A DNA stretch of 64,000 nt from positions 34,025 to 98,024 of the forward strand of contig NZ_QJSU01000012.1 in NCBI RefSeq assembly GCF_003217155.1, written 5' to 3'. Position numbers and translations under genes: made by a program. The stretch is from Psychrobacter fozii (lineage in GTDB: Bacteria > Pseudomonadota > Gammaproteobacteria > Pseudomonadales > Moraxellaceae). Shown here piece by piece: positions 53,956 through 61,431 of the stretch; the stretch's first letter is position 1; each line of letters opens with the position of its first letter. The notes beneath the pieces are model-generated. The model searched no databases, was not told the DNA's origin, and saw only the letters and a program-made list of their open reading frames with translations.

Positions 53956-54393
53956 TCTATAGACATATTCTAGCAATGTGAAGGGCTAACTCATAAGTTT
54001 TTTGTTTCAAGTGATGTATGTATTGCGTTAATATTCAAAAAGATAGGCGAGTTGTCTAATCAAATATAGGCCTGAAACCTAAGCGCAAAGACGGATGCAA
54101 GGTTACTTCGACTACTTATCAGAACCACTTTTCTCTTTGGTCAAGGCACTTAATAAAATTATCGATGATCGAGCCAATAAATAACAACTTGAGACTCACC
54201 TATCTACCAGAACTGCCCATTTAACAGGCGATAACGAGCTATTTTGAATTAATTACAACAATATTGATAATTAATGGCGTAATAAGGTTGACAGCCTATG
54301 ATGACTTGGCTAAAATACGCCCCACATAACGCAAACAAGATAAGCAATTATTCTTATATAATGCTTACTAAACTTACTGTTATGACAACTTAT
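53956..54393. other. Intergenic region before tRNA-Asn
   Basis: No coding region is supported. It is AT-rich with scattered stops and probably includes the tRNA promoter (TATAATGC near 54357-54364). Confidence 0.45.
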
Positions 54394-54469
54394 TCTCCAA
54401 TAGCTCAGTTGGTAGAGCAACGGACTGTTAATCCGTGTGTCCCTGGTTCGAGCCCAGGTTGGAGAGCCA
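54394..54469 (+). tRNA. tRNA-Asn (GTT)
   Basis: The 76-base cloverleaf has acceptor TCTCCAA / TTGGAGA, D arm GCTC...GAGC, anticodon arm CGGAC TGTTAAT CCG with anticodon GTT, a T arm CCTGG TTCGAGC CCAGG, and an encoded GCCA end. A terminator follows. Confidence 0.97.
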
Positions 54470-54476
54470 TATACTG

Positions 54477-54511
54477 AAAACCTTCATCATTACTTGATGA
54501 AGGTTTTTTTT
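54477..54511 (+). terminator. Terminator after tRNA-Asn
   Basis: The stem AAAACCTTCATCA / TGATGAAGGTTTT is followed by more T residues. Confidence 0.85.
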
Positions 54512-54660
54512 ATGGTCGCCATTTATATATGTGATGGTCACAATATTCGCATGGCTACTGTGTTCTTTTGTGCATTTTTGTTGTATGGTAAGTGAAGTAT
54601 TGATTGGGTTAATTTTTGTCTGAGCGCTTTACTCCTACTCACTAAAAGTAATGGTTTATT

Positions 54661-55014
54661 ATGATACCTGTACGTGTAAAAAATAGATTTTCTGATCATC
54701 CACAAAAAATCATGCGTCCAGTCAGCATTCGCCTGTCTGAAGAAATGATTTCGCTACTAGAAGCGACTTCGTCGGATTTAGGTTTTAAACGTATTCAAGG
54801 TCTTATCCGCCTATATATTCGTCAGGGTCTTGATCGCGATCATCAGGATTATACGTTAGCCCATGATGAAGTTTTTATCGAAACACTACGTAAGCGCGGT
54901 GTTAGCCAGCATATTATTGATGAAGCTATTGTTGTGACGCATAATAATAATATTACGCATTCATTATCTGAGCTACAAGAAAACGATCAAGCTAATGACC
55001 AAACTAATAACTAG
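54661..55014 (+). CDS. Small ribbon-helix-helix-like protein of unknown function
   Basis: This 117-residue protein has a segment RPVSIRLSEEMISLLEATSS near residue 20, followed by helix text FKRIQGLIRLYIRQGLD. This is a good match to a ribbon-helix-helix (CopG/MetJ-type) DNA-binding fold, whose beta-strand would be RPVSIRL. The C-terminus is polar and Asn/Gln-rich. No toxin gene is adjacent, so it is not an obvious antitoxin. The ribosome-binding site is weak. It lies just after tRNA-Asn, a common insertion spot. Confidence 0.75.
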   Translation: MIPVRVKNRFSDHPQKIMRPVSIRLSEEMISLLEATSSDLGFKRIQGLIRLYIRQGLDRDHQDYTLAHDEVFIETLRKRGVSQHIIDEAIVVTHNNNITHSLSELQENDQANDQTNN

Positions 55015-55105
55015 CCAGCTGCATTAAAAGCAACATGCCAATGTGTATTGAATAACAATAACCGTTCAAAACCACTATTAATCGTCAGCTTTTACGGCTT
55101 TTAAT

Positions 55106-55147
55106 AAAAAAAGACTGAGTCCGCCTAATCGCACTCAGTCTTTTTTT
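55106..55147 (+). terminator. Terminator of the ribbon-helix-helix gene
   Basis: The stem AAAAAAAGACTGAGT / ACTCAGTCTTTTTTT is nearly perfect, with a GC-rich top. Confidence 0.85.
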
Positions 55148-55324
55148 ATGGGCAGCATAAACATATCCTTTGCTAGTCCTTACTATCATCCACTCTGACC
55201 AACACCCCTCCTACCCTTTCTGCTGTCACAAACATAAAAACATATCTGTTTTATTTCCATACTCCCTTTAGCGATAATTAAACACAAGCAATCTTCAAAC
55301 GAGGTATATTAATGAAAAGACCAC

Positions 55325-55405
55325 TATAGTCGGTTCAATATAATGTCGATATCAAAAAACCAAGCGACGATAACGATGTAGCAGATTTATATAAACGTGA
55401 CTATA
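55325..55405 (+). repeat. Family A repeat copy 4 (shortened)
   Basis: TATAGTCGGTTCAATATAA opens the copy and AAACGTGACTATA closes it. The core GCGACGATAACGATGTAGCA matches, but the AACCGAGTG part is mostly lost. It lies directly upstream of the lipoprotein gene at 55450. Confidence 0.65.
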
Positions 55406-55449
55406 TTATCGCTCTTTATTTTTCATAGGGGTTTACAAGGAGGTGTACG

Positions 55450-56184
55450 ATGATGGGTTTATATCAGCGTTTAGACAAAGCGTTGTTACTAGCAGTTGCT
55501 TTGGCAGTGCTGCCAGTCGTTTCTGCGTGCTCACAGCCACAAACTGATCCAAACAAAAAAACAATACCGACCAACTCTGACCAATGGCAAAAAAAGCTCG
55601 GTACTACCTTTGAGCAGCTACCCAAGGCTGATCAACAAGTCCTTAGCCGCTATATGTTGCGTATGAAGCTCAGCGGCGCTTATGAGTCAGGCGCGATGCC
55701 ACGTACCACTATCAAACAAGCCCTCATACAGCAACGTGAATACGAGCGCTTACATCCAAACAACCCTACCGGTAAGAAGAGCCCTATCGTCAAGGGTCAG
55801 CAAGCAGCAACCGCTAACGCACAGAATTACCCTATCGCCCTGTTGCCAGTCAAGACTAGCGACGACGACAGCTTAAACCAAGTAAAACTACAGTTCATGC
55901 TATCAAACCACGGTCAGGTCGCTATTCAAAGCTTTAAAGGGACGCTAATCATGCAAGATGCCAAGCTGACGAAAGGCAAAAGGTTCAACGTGCCCTCGAC
56001 ACAGTTTGATCCGCCCATTCAACCAGAGCAGTCTGGCAAAATCATCATTGAGAGTAGCATAGAAGACATCAACGTCATGCGTGCCATAAAAAACACCAAG
56101 GACATGACCATTATGATTAGCGAAGGTGTTTTGACGTTAGAGGATGGACAAACCGTGGAGTTTGATGAGTCGCTAATGAAATAA
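55450..56184 (+). CDS. Lipoprotein of unknown function
   Basis: This 244-residue protein has AAGGAGGTG before its start (ATG at 55450 or 55453), a hydrophobic signal ending in a lipobox (VVSAC, cysteine near residue 27) and a soluble body. Residues about 120-240 (NYPIALLPVKTSDDD to TIMISEGVLTLEDGQTVEF) look like beta-strands of an immunoglobulin-like fold, and the N-terminal part is Lys/Gln-rich. No family is recognised. It is followed by decayed ORFs, so it may be the intact survivor of a larger cluster. Confidence 0.75.
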   Translation: MMGLYQRLDKALLLAVALAVLPVVSACSQPQTDPNKKTIPTNSDQWQKKLGTTFEQLPKADQQVLSRYMLRMKLSGAYESGAMPRTTIKQALIQQREYERLHPNNPTGKKSPIVKGQQAATANAQNYPIALLPVKTSDDDSLNQVKLQFMLSNHGQVAIQSFKGTLIMQDAKLTKGKRFNVPSTQFDPPIQPEQSGKIIIESSIEDINVMRAIKNTKDMTIMISEGVLTLEDGQTVEFDESLMK

Positions 56185-56187
56185 AGG

Positions 56188-56571
56188 ATGTCATTAGAAG
56201 TGAGCATAATCGTGATTATACGGCAAATGGGTAACCAATTTCGCTACAGCATTGAGGTCAGGCAAGGCAATTATGATAATGTTGCGACGAGCGATCAAGA
56301 TAAAAAAGATGCGACACGTAAGGCAGTCGATACCAATGGCACAAAGGCTAAGACGAAAAACTAAAAGGTATTTATAAGAGTAAAAATGCGGCGACGGTAT
56401 CTGCTCATGCTGAATCTAAACGCATAAAAGACCAACAAGTAAAATTTAGTATTAACCTAGATTATGCCTACTCTGCGGTGTCCACTGAACACTCTATCAC
56501 CTTACGAGGATTTAAGGTGGCGATTGATGCACTCAAATGTATAGTTGATAAAGCGATACATAGGCTATAGC
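56188..56571 (+). pseudogene. Two adjacent ORF fragments of a decayed gene
   Basis: A 58-codon frame with an ATG at 56188 and a weak AAAGG upstream (GNQFRYSIEVRQGNYDN) ends at 56364. Overlapping it, a frame without a start runs from 56362 to 56571 and reads NLDYAYSAVSTEHSITLRGF before its stop. Both have protein-like composition. Similarity to known families is not recognised. They may be one gene split by a frameshift at an AAAACTAAAAG stretch. Confidence 0.35.
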
Positions 56572-56687
56572 AATTCTGGCGTATTGACAACGCAGCTTAA
56601 TTTATTATCAGACCTAGCATTAAAGTAAAGTAAGTGCTACCTTTGACATTCTTTGCAATTTTAGAATTTTAATATAGGAGTAACGAG

Positions 56688-56969
56688 ATGAGTGATAGAG
56701 GTACTAAAGACGAAGCATTTATTGGTGATGCATACACAGGAGTAGTTGATAGACGCAATATCGCTGATCAGTCTTTATATAACGGATATATGAAGGATGA
56801 GATACCATCAGGTCAACTGGCTGTATTTATTACAGCTGTTAAAATATACAACAAACAAAACATCTTAAGCGACCAAGATGTTGAAAAAGCTGAAGAAGCT
56901 AAAACCTTTGGTGACGTCAGAAACTTAGTTGACGAGTTTCATCCTAAATGGCTAGCATCTAGAAACTAA
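56688..56969 (+). CDS. Small hypothetical protein
   Basis: This 93-residue acidic, mostly helical cytoplasmic protein (GYMKDEIPSGQLAVFITAV near residue 34) has AGGAGTAACG before its ATG. I do not recognise it. It faces the leftward three-gene module at 57058-59065 in a convergent layout and has no obvious partner. Confidence 0.6.
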   Translation: MSDRGTKDEAFIGDAYTGVVDRRNIADQSLYNGYMKDEIPSGQLAVFITAVKIYNKQNILSDQDVEKAEEAKTFGDVRNLVDEFHPKWLASRN

Positions 56970-57057
56970 GTATACGCTGAAATGGACAGTCCGTAAGGCG
57001 GCGAGTAATTATAGCAAGTTTGATGCACTGACTACTCAACTGGACTTATTGGCCCCG

Positions 57058-57464
57058 TTAAATCAAATCATTTTTATTATCTATAGCTTCAATAAAGGCA
57101 ACTTCTTGACGAGTGATTAGGTATATGGGATTTCCTTTTGGACTCAAAGTCAAATTAAGCAAATTTACTTGTGACAGCATATAAATATCATCTTCAATAA
57201 ATTTTAGCTCAGAAGACTCAATAGTTTTCCTATAATACCCATCAAATCGCTTCGCTAATTTTTCTAACTCAAAATGTGACTTTTGATATTCATCAACGAT
57301 AAATTGATTCATTTGCGCAGTGGTAGGCTCTGAGGTGTCTTCTAGCTTTTGTAATGCGTCATCTATGACGCTGTCATAGTAGGTTTATATAGATTTCCCA
57401 AACCCCAAAAACCAGCTATGGCTAAGACTATTACACTTAGTGTTATCAAAAACCCTTTACTCAT
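57058..57464 (-). pseudogene. Frameshifted membrane-anchored third gene of the RexAB-like module
   Basis: The ATG at 57464 directly follows the stop of the membrane-protein gene (3-base gap). It encodes one hydrophobic segment (FLITLSVIVLAIAGFWGLG) and 27 codons later the frame meets a stop. In the -1 frame the reading continues from YYDSVIDDALQKLEDTSEPT to the end at 57058, giving about 135 residues if joined near 57384. The internal ATG at 57312 has no ribosome-binding site, so a single gene with a frameshift is the better reading. It is a small protein with one N-terminal helix and a helical soluble part. I do not recognise it. Confidence 0.65.
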
Positions 57465-57466
57465 TA

Positions 57467-58036
57467 TTACTGATTTCCCCTAAGCCGTTTGACCGCACTT
57501 TTTCGACCTTCCTCTTTTAGCTCTTGTAATGCTAATTTCGCTTTATAATCTGCAATATCGCGGTAGATATAGTAAGCATTAATAACGCTTATTGACCAAG
57601 CAGCTACGTAAGCAATAGCAAACAGTTTTATTATTCTAATATATTTCTCTTGAACAAGAAAAACCTCAGTTACGCCATCATCAGCTATAGTAGTTGCATC
57701 CAGCGTACTGATGATGATACTTAGAATGATGAGTGATAAGAAGTAGAATAAAATCACTTTTAGTAGAGCACTAGAACGACCAACTATAGCTCCTTGTAGC
57801 CTATTAAATTCTGATTCTAATATCTTGGTTTGGTCTCTGGTATCATTCAGCTTAATAAATACTTGAGCTAAAAGTGCAATCACAACAAAAGCTGATGGTT
57901 GATACCATTTAAAATCTATAATGAGTACTAATGAATTATTATAAAATGCAAAAATTAGGGCACAGGTAACTAGAACGATGGTTATAACAGCCATCGTAAA
58001 AGAATAAACCCCATTTTTGTCATATAAAAAACTCAT
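57467..58036 (-). CDS. Four-helix membrane protein, RexB/KwaA-like partner
   Basis: This 189-residue inner-membrane protein has four predicted helices: near residues 12-30, 45-62, 90-112 (LLKVILFYFLSLIILSIII) and 135-155. A charged cytoplasmic loop lies between helices 2 and 3 (NDTRDQTKILESEFNRLQGA). The ATG at 58036 follows AAGG; a GTG at 58045 is less likely. It starts 21 bases after the RexA-like gene. Lambda RexB and the Kiwa protein KwaA are likewise four-helix proteins paired with a larger cytoplasmic protein. Sequence identity is too low to tell by eye. Confidence 0.7.
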   Translation of the reverse strand: MSFLYDKNGVYSFTMAVITIVLVTCALIFAFYNNSLVLIIDFKWYQPSAFVVIALLAQVFIKLNDTRDQTKILESEFNRLQGAIVGRSSALLKVILFYFLSLIILSIIISTLDATTIADDGVTEVFLVQEKYIRIIKLFAIAYVAAWSISVINAYYIYRDIADYKAKLALQELKEEGRKSAVKRLRGNQ

Positions 58037-58057
58037 TAGAAGCACCTTAGGAACACT

Positions 58058-59065
58058 TTAACTATCACTTATATTATCTTCTAAAAAAGCAAAAAAATCC
58101 TTTTTTAACTGTATGTGATTTATACCTGTTTTGAAAGTTTCGACTCTAATTTTTGAATGGAGTCTAAAATCCTTACCTGTAAGTTTTCCACCTTCATAGG
58201 CAATTTCAAAATCCTCATCATCTAAATTTACAAAAGATGTCGCTACAGTATCAATCAACTCTTGACCTGCATCAGAAATTTTACCTTTATTGCCTTTTCG
58301 ACGTAACACGACATCTATGTATAAATTATCATCTTCAAGAGTGTCAGCTATCTTAGATGTAAGCTGTTTACCCAAATTCAAGCTCTTCAAAAATGCAAGG
58401 CCGAAATTAGATTTTGAAGAGTCAAGTGTGAAATTAGCAGTTTTGAACCCTTGTATTTCAGTATCTATATCTGGTTTGGTTAAGAGCTGCTGACTAATCT
58501 TTACTTGCTTAGCGGGTTTTTTAGCAAGCTGCTGTCTGGCTTCAACGCTTGGTTTGTCTTTGAAAAGTATTATTGAGTCATTAAGTAAATCGGCACCTTC
58601 AGCCCCAAGTAAGTGATTTAAATACTCGCCTAAGCGATTTATTTTTAAAGATGTGGTTTGGATAACAACCAAATGATTTTCAAAAACACCAAAATATAAA
58701 GTGTTATCCACAAACTCTTTTTGATAGCTATCGATCGCATCTTCACTCAAAGATACATCATCCACAGTCACTGTCGCTTGTTTGTACCTTTGAACTCCTT
58801 TTTTTACCTGTAAAATGGTTTGAGATTTATTTTTCTCAATATATACAAGCTCTCCGTAAAACATACCGTTGTGACTACTAATCTCGTTGAGAACATAGTA
58901 GTCACCAGAAGTCGGATTGGGACAAAAGTGTCTGTTTTCTGTCATTTCAAACTTACAATTTTCTTCAAGGAACGCCTTATTTAAAAGCTCACTCAATGGT
59001 TTAGAGCCTTTGATGATCGCTTGTTTATAATATGCAGTTCGAGTTTTCTTTGTACTTACAGCCAC
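58058..59065 (-). CDS. RexA-like (DUF4868/KwaB-like?) cytoplasmic protein
   Basis: This 335-residue soluble protein starts at a GTG (59065) behind GAGGG. The N-terminal half is a mixed alpha/beta domain (YYVLNEISSHNGMFYGELVY). The C-terminal half reads FTLDSSKSNFGLAFLKSLN near residue 213 and then IDVVLRRKGNKGKISDAGQE near 247, an order and pattern that recall phage lambda RexA (VEAKLPVFGDILKVLG, then LDIVIKPKFKRDIKKV). With the four-helix membrane partner this suggests a RexAB- or Kiwa-type abortive-infection pair. This comes from memory of RexA without an alignment program, so moderate confidence only. Confidence 0.5.
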   Translation of the reverse strand: MAVSTKKTRTAYYKQAIIKGSKPLSELLNKAFLEENCKFEMTENRHFCPNPTSGDYYVLNEISSHNGMFYGELVYIEKNKSQTILQVKKGVQRYKQATVTVDDVSLSEDAIDSYQKEFVDNTLYFGVFENHLVVIQTTSLKINRLGEYLNHLLGAEGADLLNDSIILFKDKPSVEARQQLAKKPAKQVKISQQLLTKPDIDTEIQGFKTANFTLDSSKSNFGLAFLKSLNLGKQLTSKIADTLEDDNLYIDVVLRRKGNKGKISDAGQELIDTVATSFVNLDDEDFEIAYEGGKLTGKDFRLHSKIRVETFKTGINHIQLKKDFFAFLEDNISDS

Positions 59066-59112
59066 TTATTATCCCTCATTTAGATAAAAACAACATGAAT
59101 TTGTAGAAATAC

Positions 59113-59129
59113 ACGACAACTGTTGTCGT
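59113..59129. promoter_or_regulatory. Perfect palindrome upstream of the RexA-like gene
   Basis: ACGACAACTGTTGTCGT is a 17-base perfect palindrome around a central T, 47 bases before the GTG start. It could be an operator. A T run follows on the + strand, so a small terminator for rightward transcription is the alternative. Confidence 0.55.
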
Positions 59130-59256
59130 TTTTTCAATTCTAAACTATCCATCTCTCTTTATCTAATTCTATTTCTCTTATTGGAACTTTACCAAGTCAT
59201 ATTTGAAATCAAAGTCACTCATACTTACTTAATGATTATTTTGCTCTGATTCCACT

Positions 59257-59460
59257 ATGACATGCCAAGACACTGTACATAATGCCTCGTTCTGAGGCGT
59301 TAAGTTTGAGTACTTTGGCGTCGATAACAGCGTAGATAAATCACTGGTGACTCATCAAGCACCATATGCTAATAAAGCCACCATAACTTATATGGAGAAT
59401 AATTCTCGCTCTATCAGTATGACTGCAATTATAGACGGTGCGGACTATGGGCAAATCTGA
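59257..59460 (+). pseudogene. ORF remnant with an in-frame stop
   Basis: From the ATG at 59257 a frame runs 68 codons to 59460, with a TGA at codon 13. The later part reads VKFEYFGVDNSVDKSLVTHQ and SISMTAIIDGADYGQI, a protein-like sequence. No family is recognised. The surrounding 59130-59590 shows nothing else. Confidence 0.35.
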
Positions 59461-59591
59461 CTGTCCGTATGGAGCAAGAATGACAACCATATTATCTAAG
59501 GCGGCTATTTATTTATAGTCCACAACAAAGCATTCATAGCGGTATAGCACAAATAACTGACCCATAACACTAACCTCAAATTACAGGCATT

Positions 59592-59616
59592 AAAAAAGCC
59601 TGCACAAGGCAGGCTT
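59592..59616 (-). terminator. Terminator of the downstream tRNA-Ser
   Basis: Read leftward, AAGCCTGC / GCAGGCTT with loop CTTGT is followed by a T run, just after the tRNA-Ser at 59655-59745. Confidence 0.8.
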
Positions 59617-59654
59617 AGTAAGATTTTTAGCAATTGCTGCTATTATCTCGAATT

Positions 59655-59745
59655 TGGAGGAGACGGAGAGATTCGAACTCTCGAAGGGCTACAAACCCTT
59701 GTCGGTTTTCAAGACCGGTGCATTCAACCACTCTGCCACGTCTCC
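59655..59745 (-). tRNA. tRNA-Ser (TGA), copy 1
   Basis: The 91-base class II tRNA has acceptor GGAGACG / CGTCTCC, anticodon TGA in the loop CTTGAAA, a long variable arm (AAGGGTTTGTAGCCCTT) and an encoded TCCA end. The next copy differs by one base in the variable-arm loop. Confidence 0.97.
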
Positions 59746-59790
59746 ATTTGTGCATCATTATAACGATATAAAATAAAAATGCAACAAAAA

Positions 59791-59822
59791 AAGCCGCAAT
59801 CATTATTAATGATTGCGGCTTT
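59791..59822 (-). terminator. Terminator between the two tRNA-Ser genes
   Basis: Read leftward, AAGCCGCAATCATTA / TAATGATTGCGGCTT (loop A or none) is followed by a T run. Confidence 0.8.
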
Positions 59823-59828
59823 CGAATT

Positions 59829-59919
59829 TGGAGGAGACGGAGAGATTCGAACTCTCGAAGGGCTACGAACCCTTGTCGGTTTTCAAGACCGGTGCATTCA
59901 ACCACTCTGCCACGTCTCC
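59829..59919 (-). tRNA. tRNA-Ser (TGA), copy 2
   Basis: It has the same 91-base structure and anticodon TGA as copy 1, with GTTCGTAG for GTTTGTAG in the variable arm. Its flanks (CGAATTTGGAGG and GTGCATCATTATA.CGATATAAAA) are also repeated, so the pair is a tandem duplication of about 174 bases. Confidence 0.97.
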
Positions 59920-59994
59920 ATAGGTGCATCATTATAGCGATATAAAATGAGATTGCAAGCAATTAATTGAACGAATTTAAATTATTTTGCTGCT

Positions 59995-60100
59995 GTCCTT
60001 GATTCCGTTTAAAAGAGCGTCAAGGCAACTGAGTACAGGTGTATAGGTGATACTTCAAGCGAGATTAACGCTGTAGCTCTTTTATCAAGGATTGACTATA
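59995..60100 (+). repeat. Family A repeat copy 5
   Basis: The copy contains CAAGGCAACTGAGTACAGGT and TTCAAGCGAGATTAACGCTG, and its ends TCCTTGAT and ATCAAGGA and inner TTAAAAGAGC / GCTCTTTTA form inverted repeats. It ends GATTGACTATA inside the last codons of the GAPDH-family gene, whose stop at 60085 therefore lies in the repeat. Confidence 0.7.
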
Positions 60101-61248
60101 GGTTTTTTATTAGATGCCAGATGTAGGCACATATCGAGCAACCTATTGGCATAACCCCACTCATTATCATACCAAGCAAAAACCTTATATTGCTCACCCA
60201 CCTGCATCAACTGCTGCCCATCGATGATAAGCGACTCTGTCTGATGGATGAAATCACTGGAAACCAATGGTTCCTCGGTATAAGCCATAATATCAATCAA
60301 ACCACCTTGGCTAGCCGATTTCAGCACGTCACGAATATCATCGACACTCACGTTAGGCGCATCAAACACAAAAGTCACGTCAATGGCGGCAACATCGATA
60401 GTTGGCACTCGAATAGAATGCCCATTTATTTTTCCTATCATCGCTGGTAGCACCCGCTCTGTCGCAGCGATACTGCTAGAAGTGGTCGGAATAATATTAT
60501 AGCCAGAAGCCCGCGCGCGTCTCGGATCTCGATGCGCCTGATCGAGTACCGTTTGGTCAGCCGTGACCGCGTGAATCTCAGTCATCATCGCTGACCTAAC
60601 ACCAAAGGCAGTATCAAGGGTTGCAATCAATGGCACCAGTGCTTGCGTGGTACAAGAGACACTCGATATAATCGGCAGCTCACGCGTTAACTCGTCCGTG
60701 TTGACGCCCATAACGATGCAAGCATCCACATCATCAAAAGGTGCTGCACCAATAATCACTTGCTGCGCTCCAGCCGCTCTATGTAGCTGAGATTGCTCAT
60801 AAGAGCGGAAATGACCCGTGCACTCTAGTACCACATCGACGCCCAACGCCTCCCAAGGCAGATTTTTTGGATCTGCCTCCGACAGCATATTGATACAGTA
60901 GGTTAGATTACTCTTCGTTAGACAGAGCTGAGTCTTGCTGGTATCGTCGGCTCCACTCTCTACAATCTCGGCACTAACGCCCAGTCGGCTCAAACGCCCA
61001 TGTGTACTATCAAACTTTAATAAATGCAGCAAGATATCCGCTGGCGCTAAATCATTAATCGCCACCACATGAATCGCACGACCTAACACTTCAAAGCGTT
61101 CTAGCAGTGCGCGCAATACATTGCGTCCTATACGCCCAAAACCATTAATAGCCACTCTCAATGGCTGTGTGTGCTCACCAGTGGCATAAAGCGCTGCTAC
61201 AATAGGGTCAGACGTTAATTGGTACGTGGCGCTAGAAAAATCAGGCAT
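60085..61248 (-). CDS. Glyceraldehyde-3-phosphate dehydrogenase family protein with SCTTQ active site
   Basis: This 387-residue protein has the NAD-binding motif VAINGFGRIGRNVLRALLER near residue 31, GAAPFDD near 143, and the C-terminal YDNEWGYANRLLDM. The active-site segment reads SVSCTTQALVPL, with the catalytic cysteine but Gln where GAPDH and erythrose-4-phosphate dehydrogenase have Asn (SCTTN). An N-terminal extension of about 30 residues precedes the fold. The start has no strong ribosome-binding site. It is probably a GapA/GapB-like or Epd-like oxidoreductase in central metabolism; the last codons lie in a family A repeat. Confidence 0.9.
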   Translation of the reverse strand: MPDFSSATYQLTSDPIVAALYATGEHTQPLRVAINGFGRIGRNVLRALLERFEVLGRAIHVVAINDLAPADILLHLLKFDSTHGRLSRLGVSAEIVESGADDTSKTQLCLTKSNLTYCINMLSEADPKNLPWEALGVDVVLECTGHFRSYEQSQLHRAAGAQQVIIGAAPFDDVDACIVMGVNTDELTRELPIISSVSCTTQALVPLIATLDTAFGVRSAMMTEIHAVTADQTVLDQAHRDPRRARASGYNIIPTTSSSIAATERVLPAMIGKINGHSIRVPTIDVAAIDVTFVFDAPNVSVDDIRDVLKSASQGGLIDIMAYTEEPLVSSDFIHQTESLIIDGQQLMQVGEQYKVFAWYDNEWGYANRLLDMCLHLASNKKPIVNP

Positions 61249-61431
61249 AACAAGTTATCGCTATAAGGAGAGGTATAAAGTTGAGCACTGCAATTTCAGC
61301 ACTACAATGGAACAAAAACCATGCGCTTTAATGGTTTTAACAATAGGTTCAATATTAGGGCATGTTGCCCATTCACAAGTAGGCACACAAGTGCGTACTG
61401 CTGATTGCCATAGTCGCATGCAAAACAAGCG

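Noticed and set aside
57375..57390. Programmed -1 frameshift in the third gene of the RexAB-like module
   Set aside because: The junction TATAAACCTAC has no standard slippery heptamer and no obvious downstream stimulatory structure, so a mutation or error is more likely.
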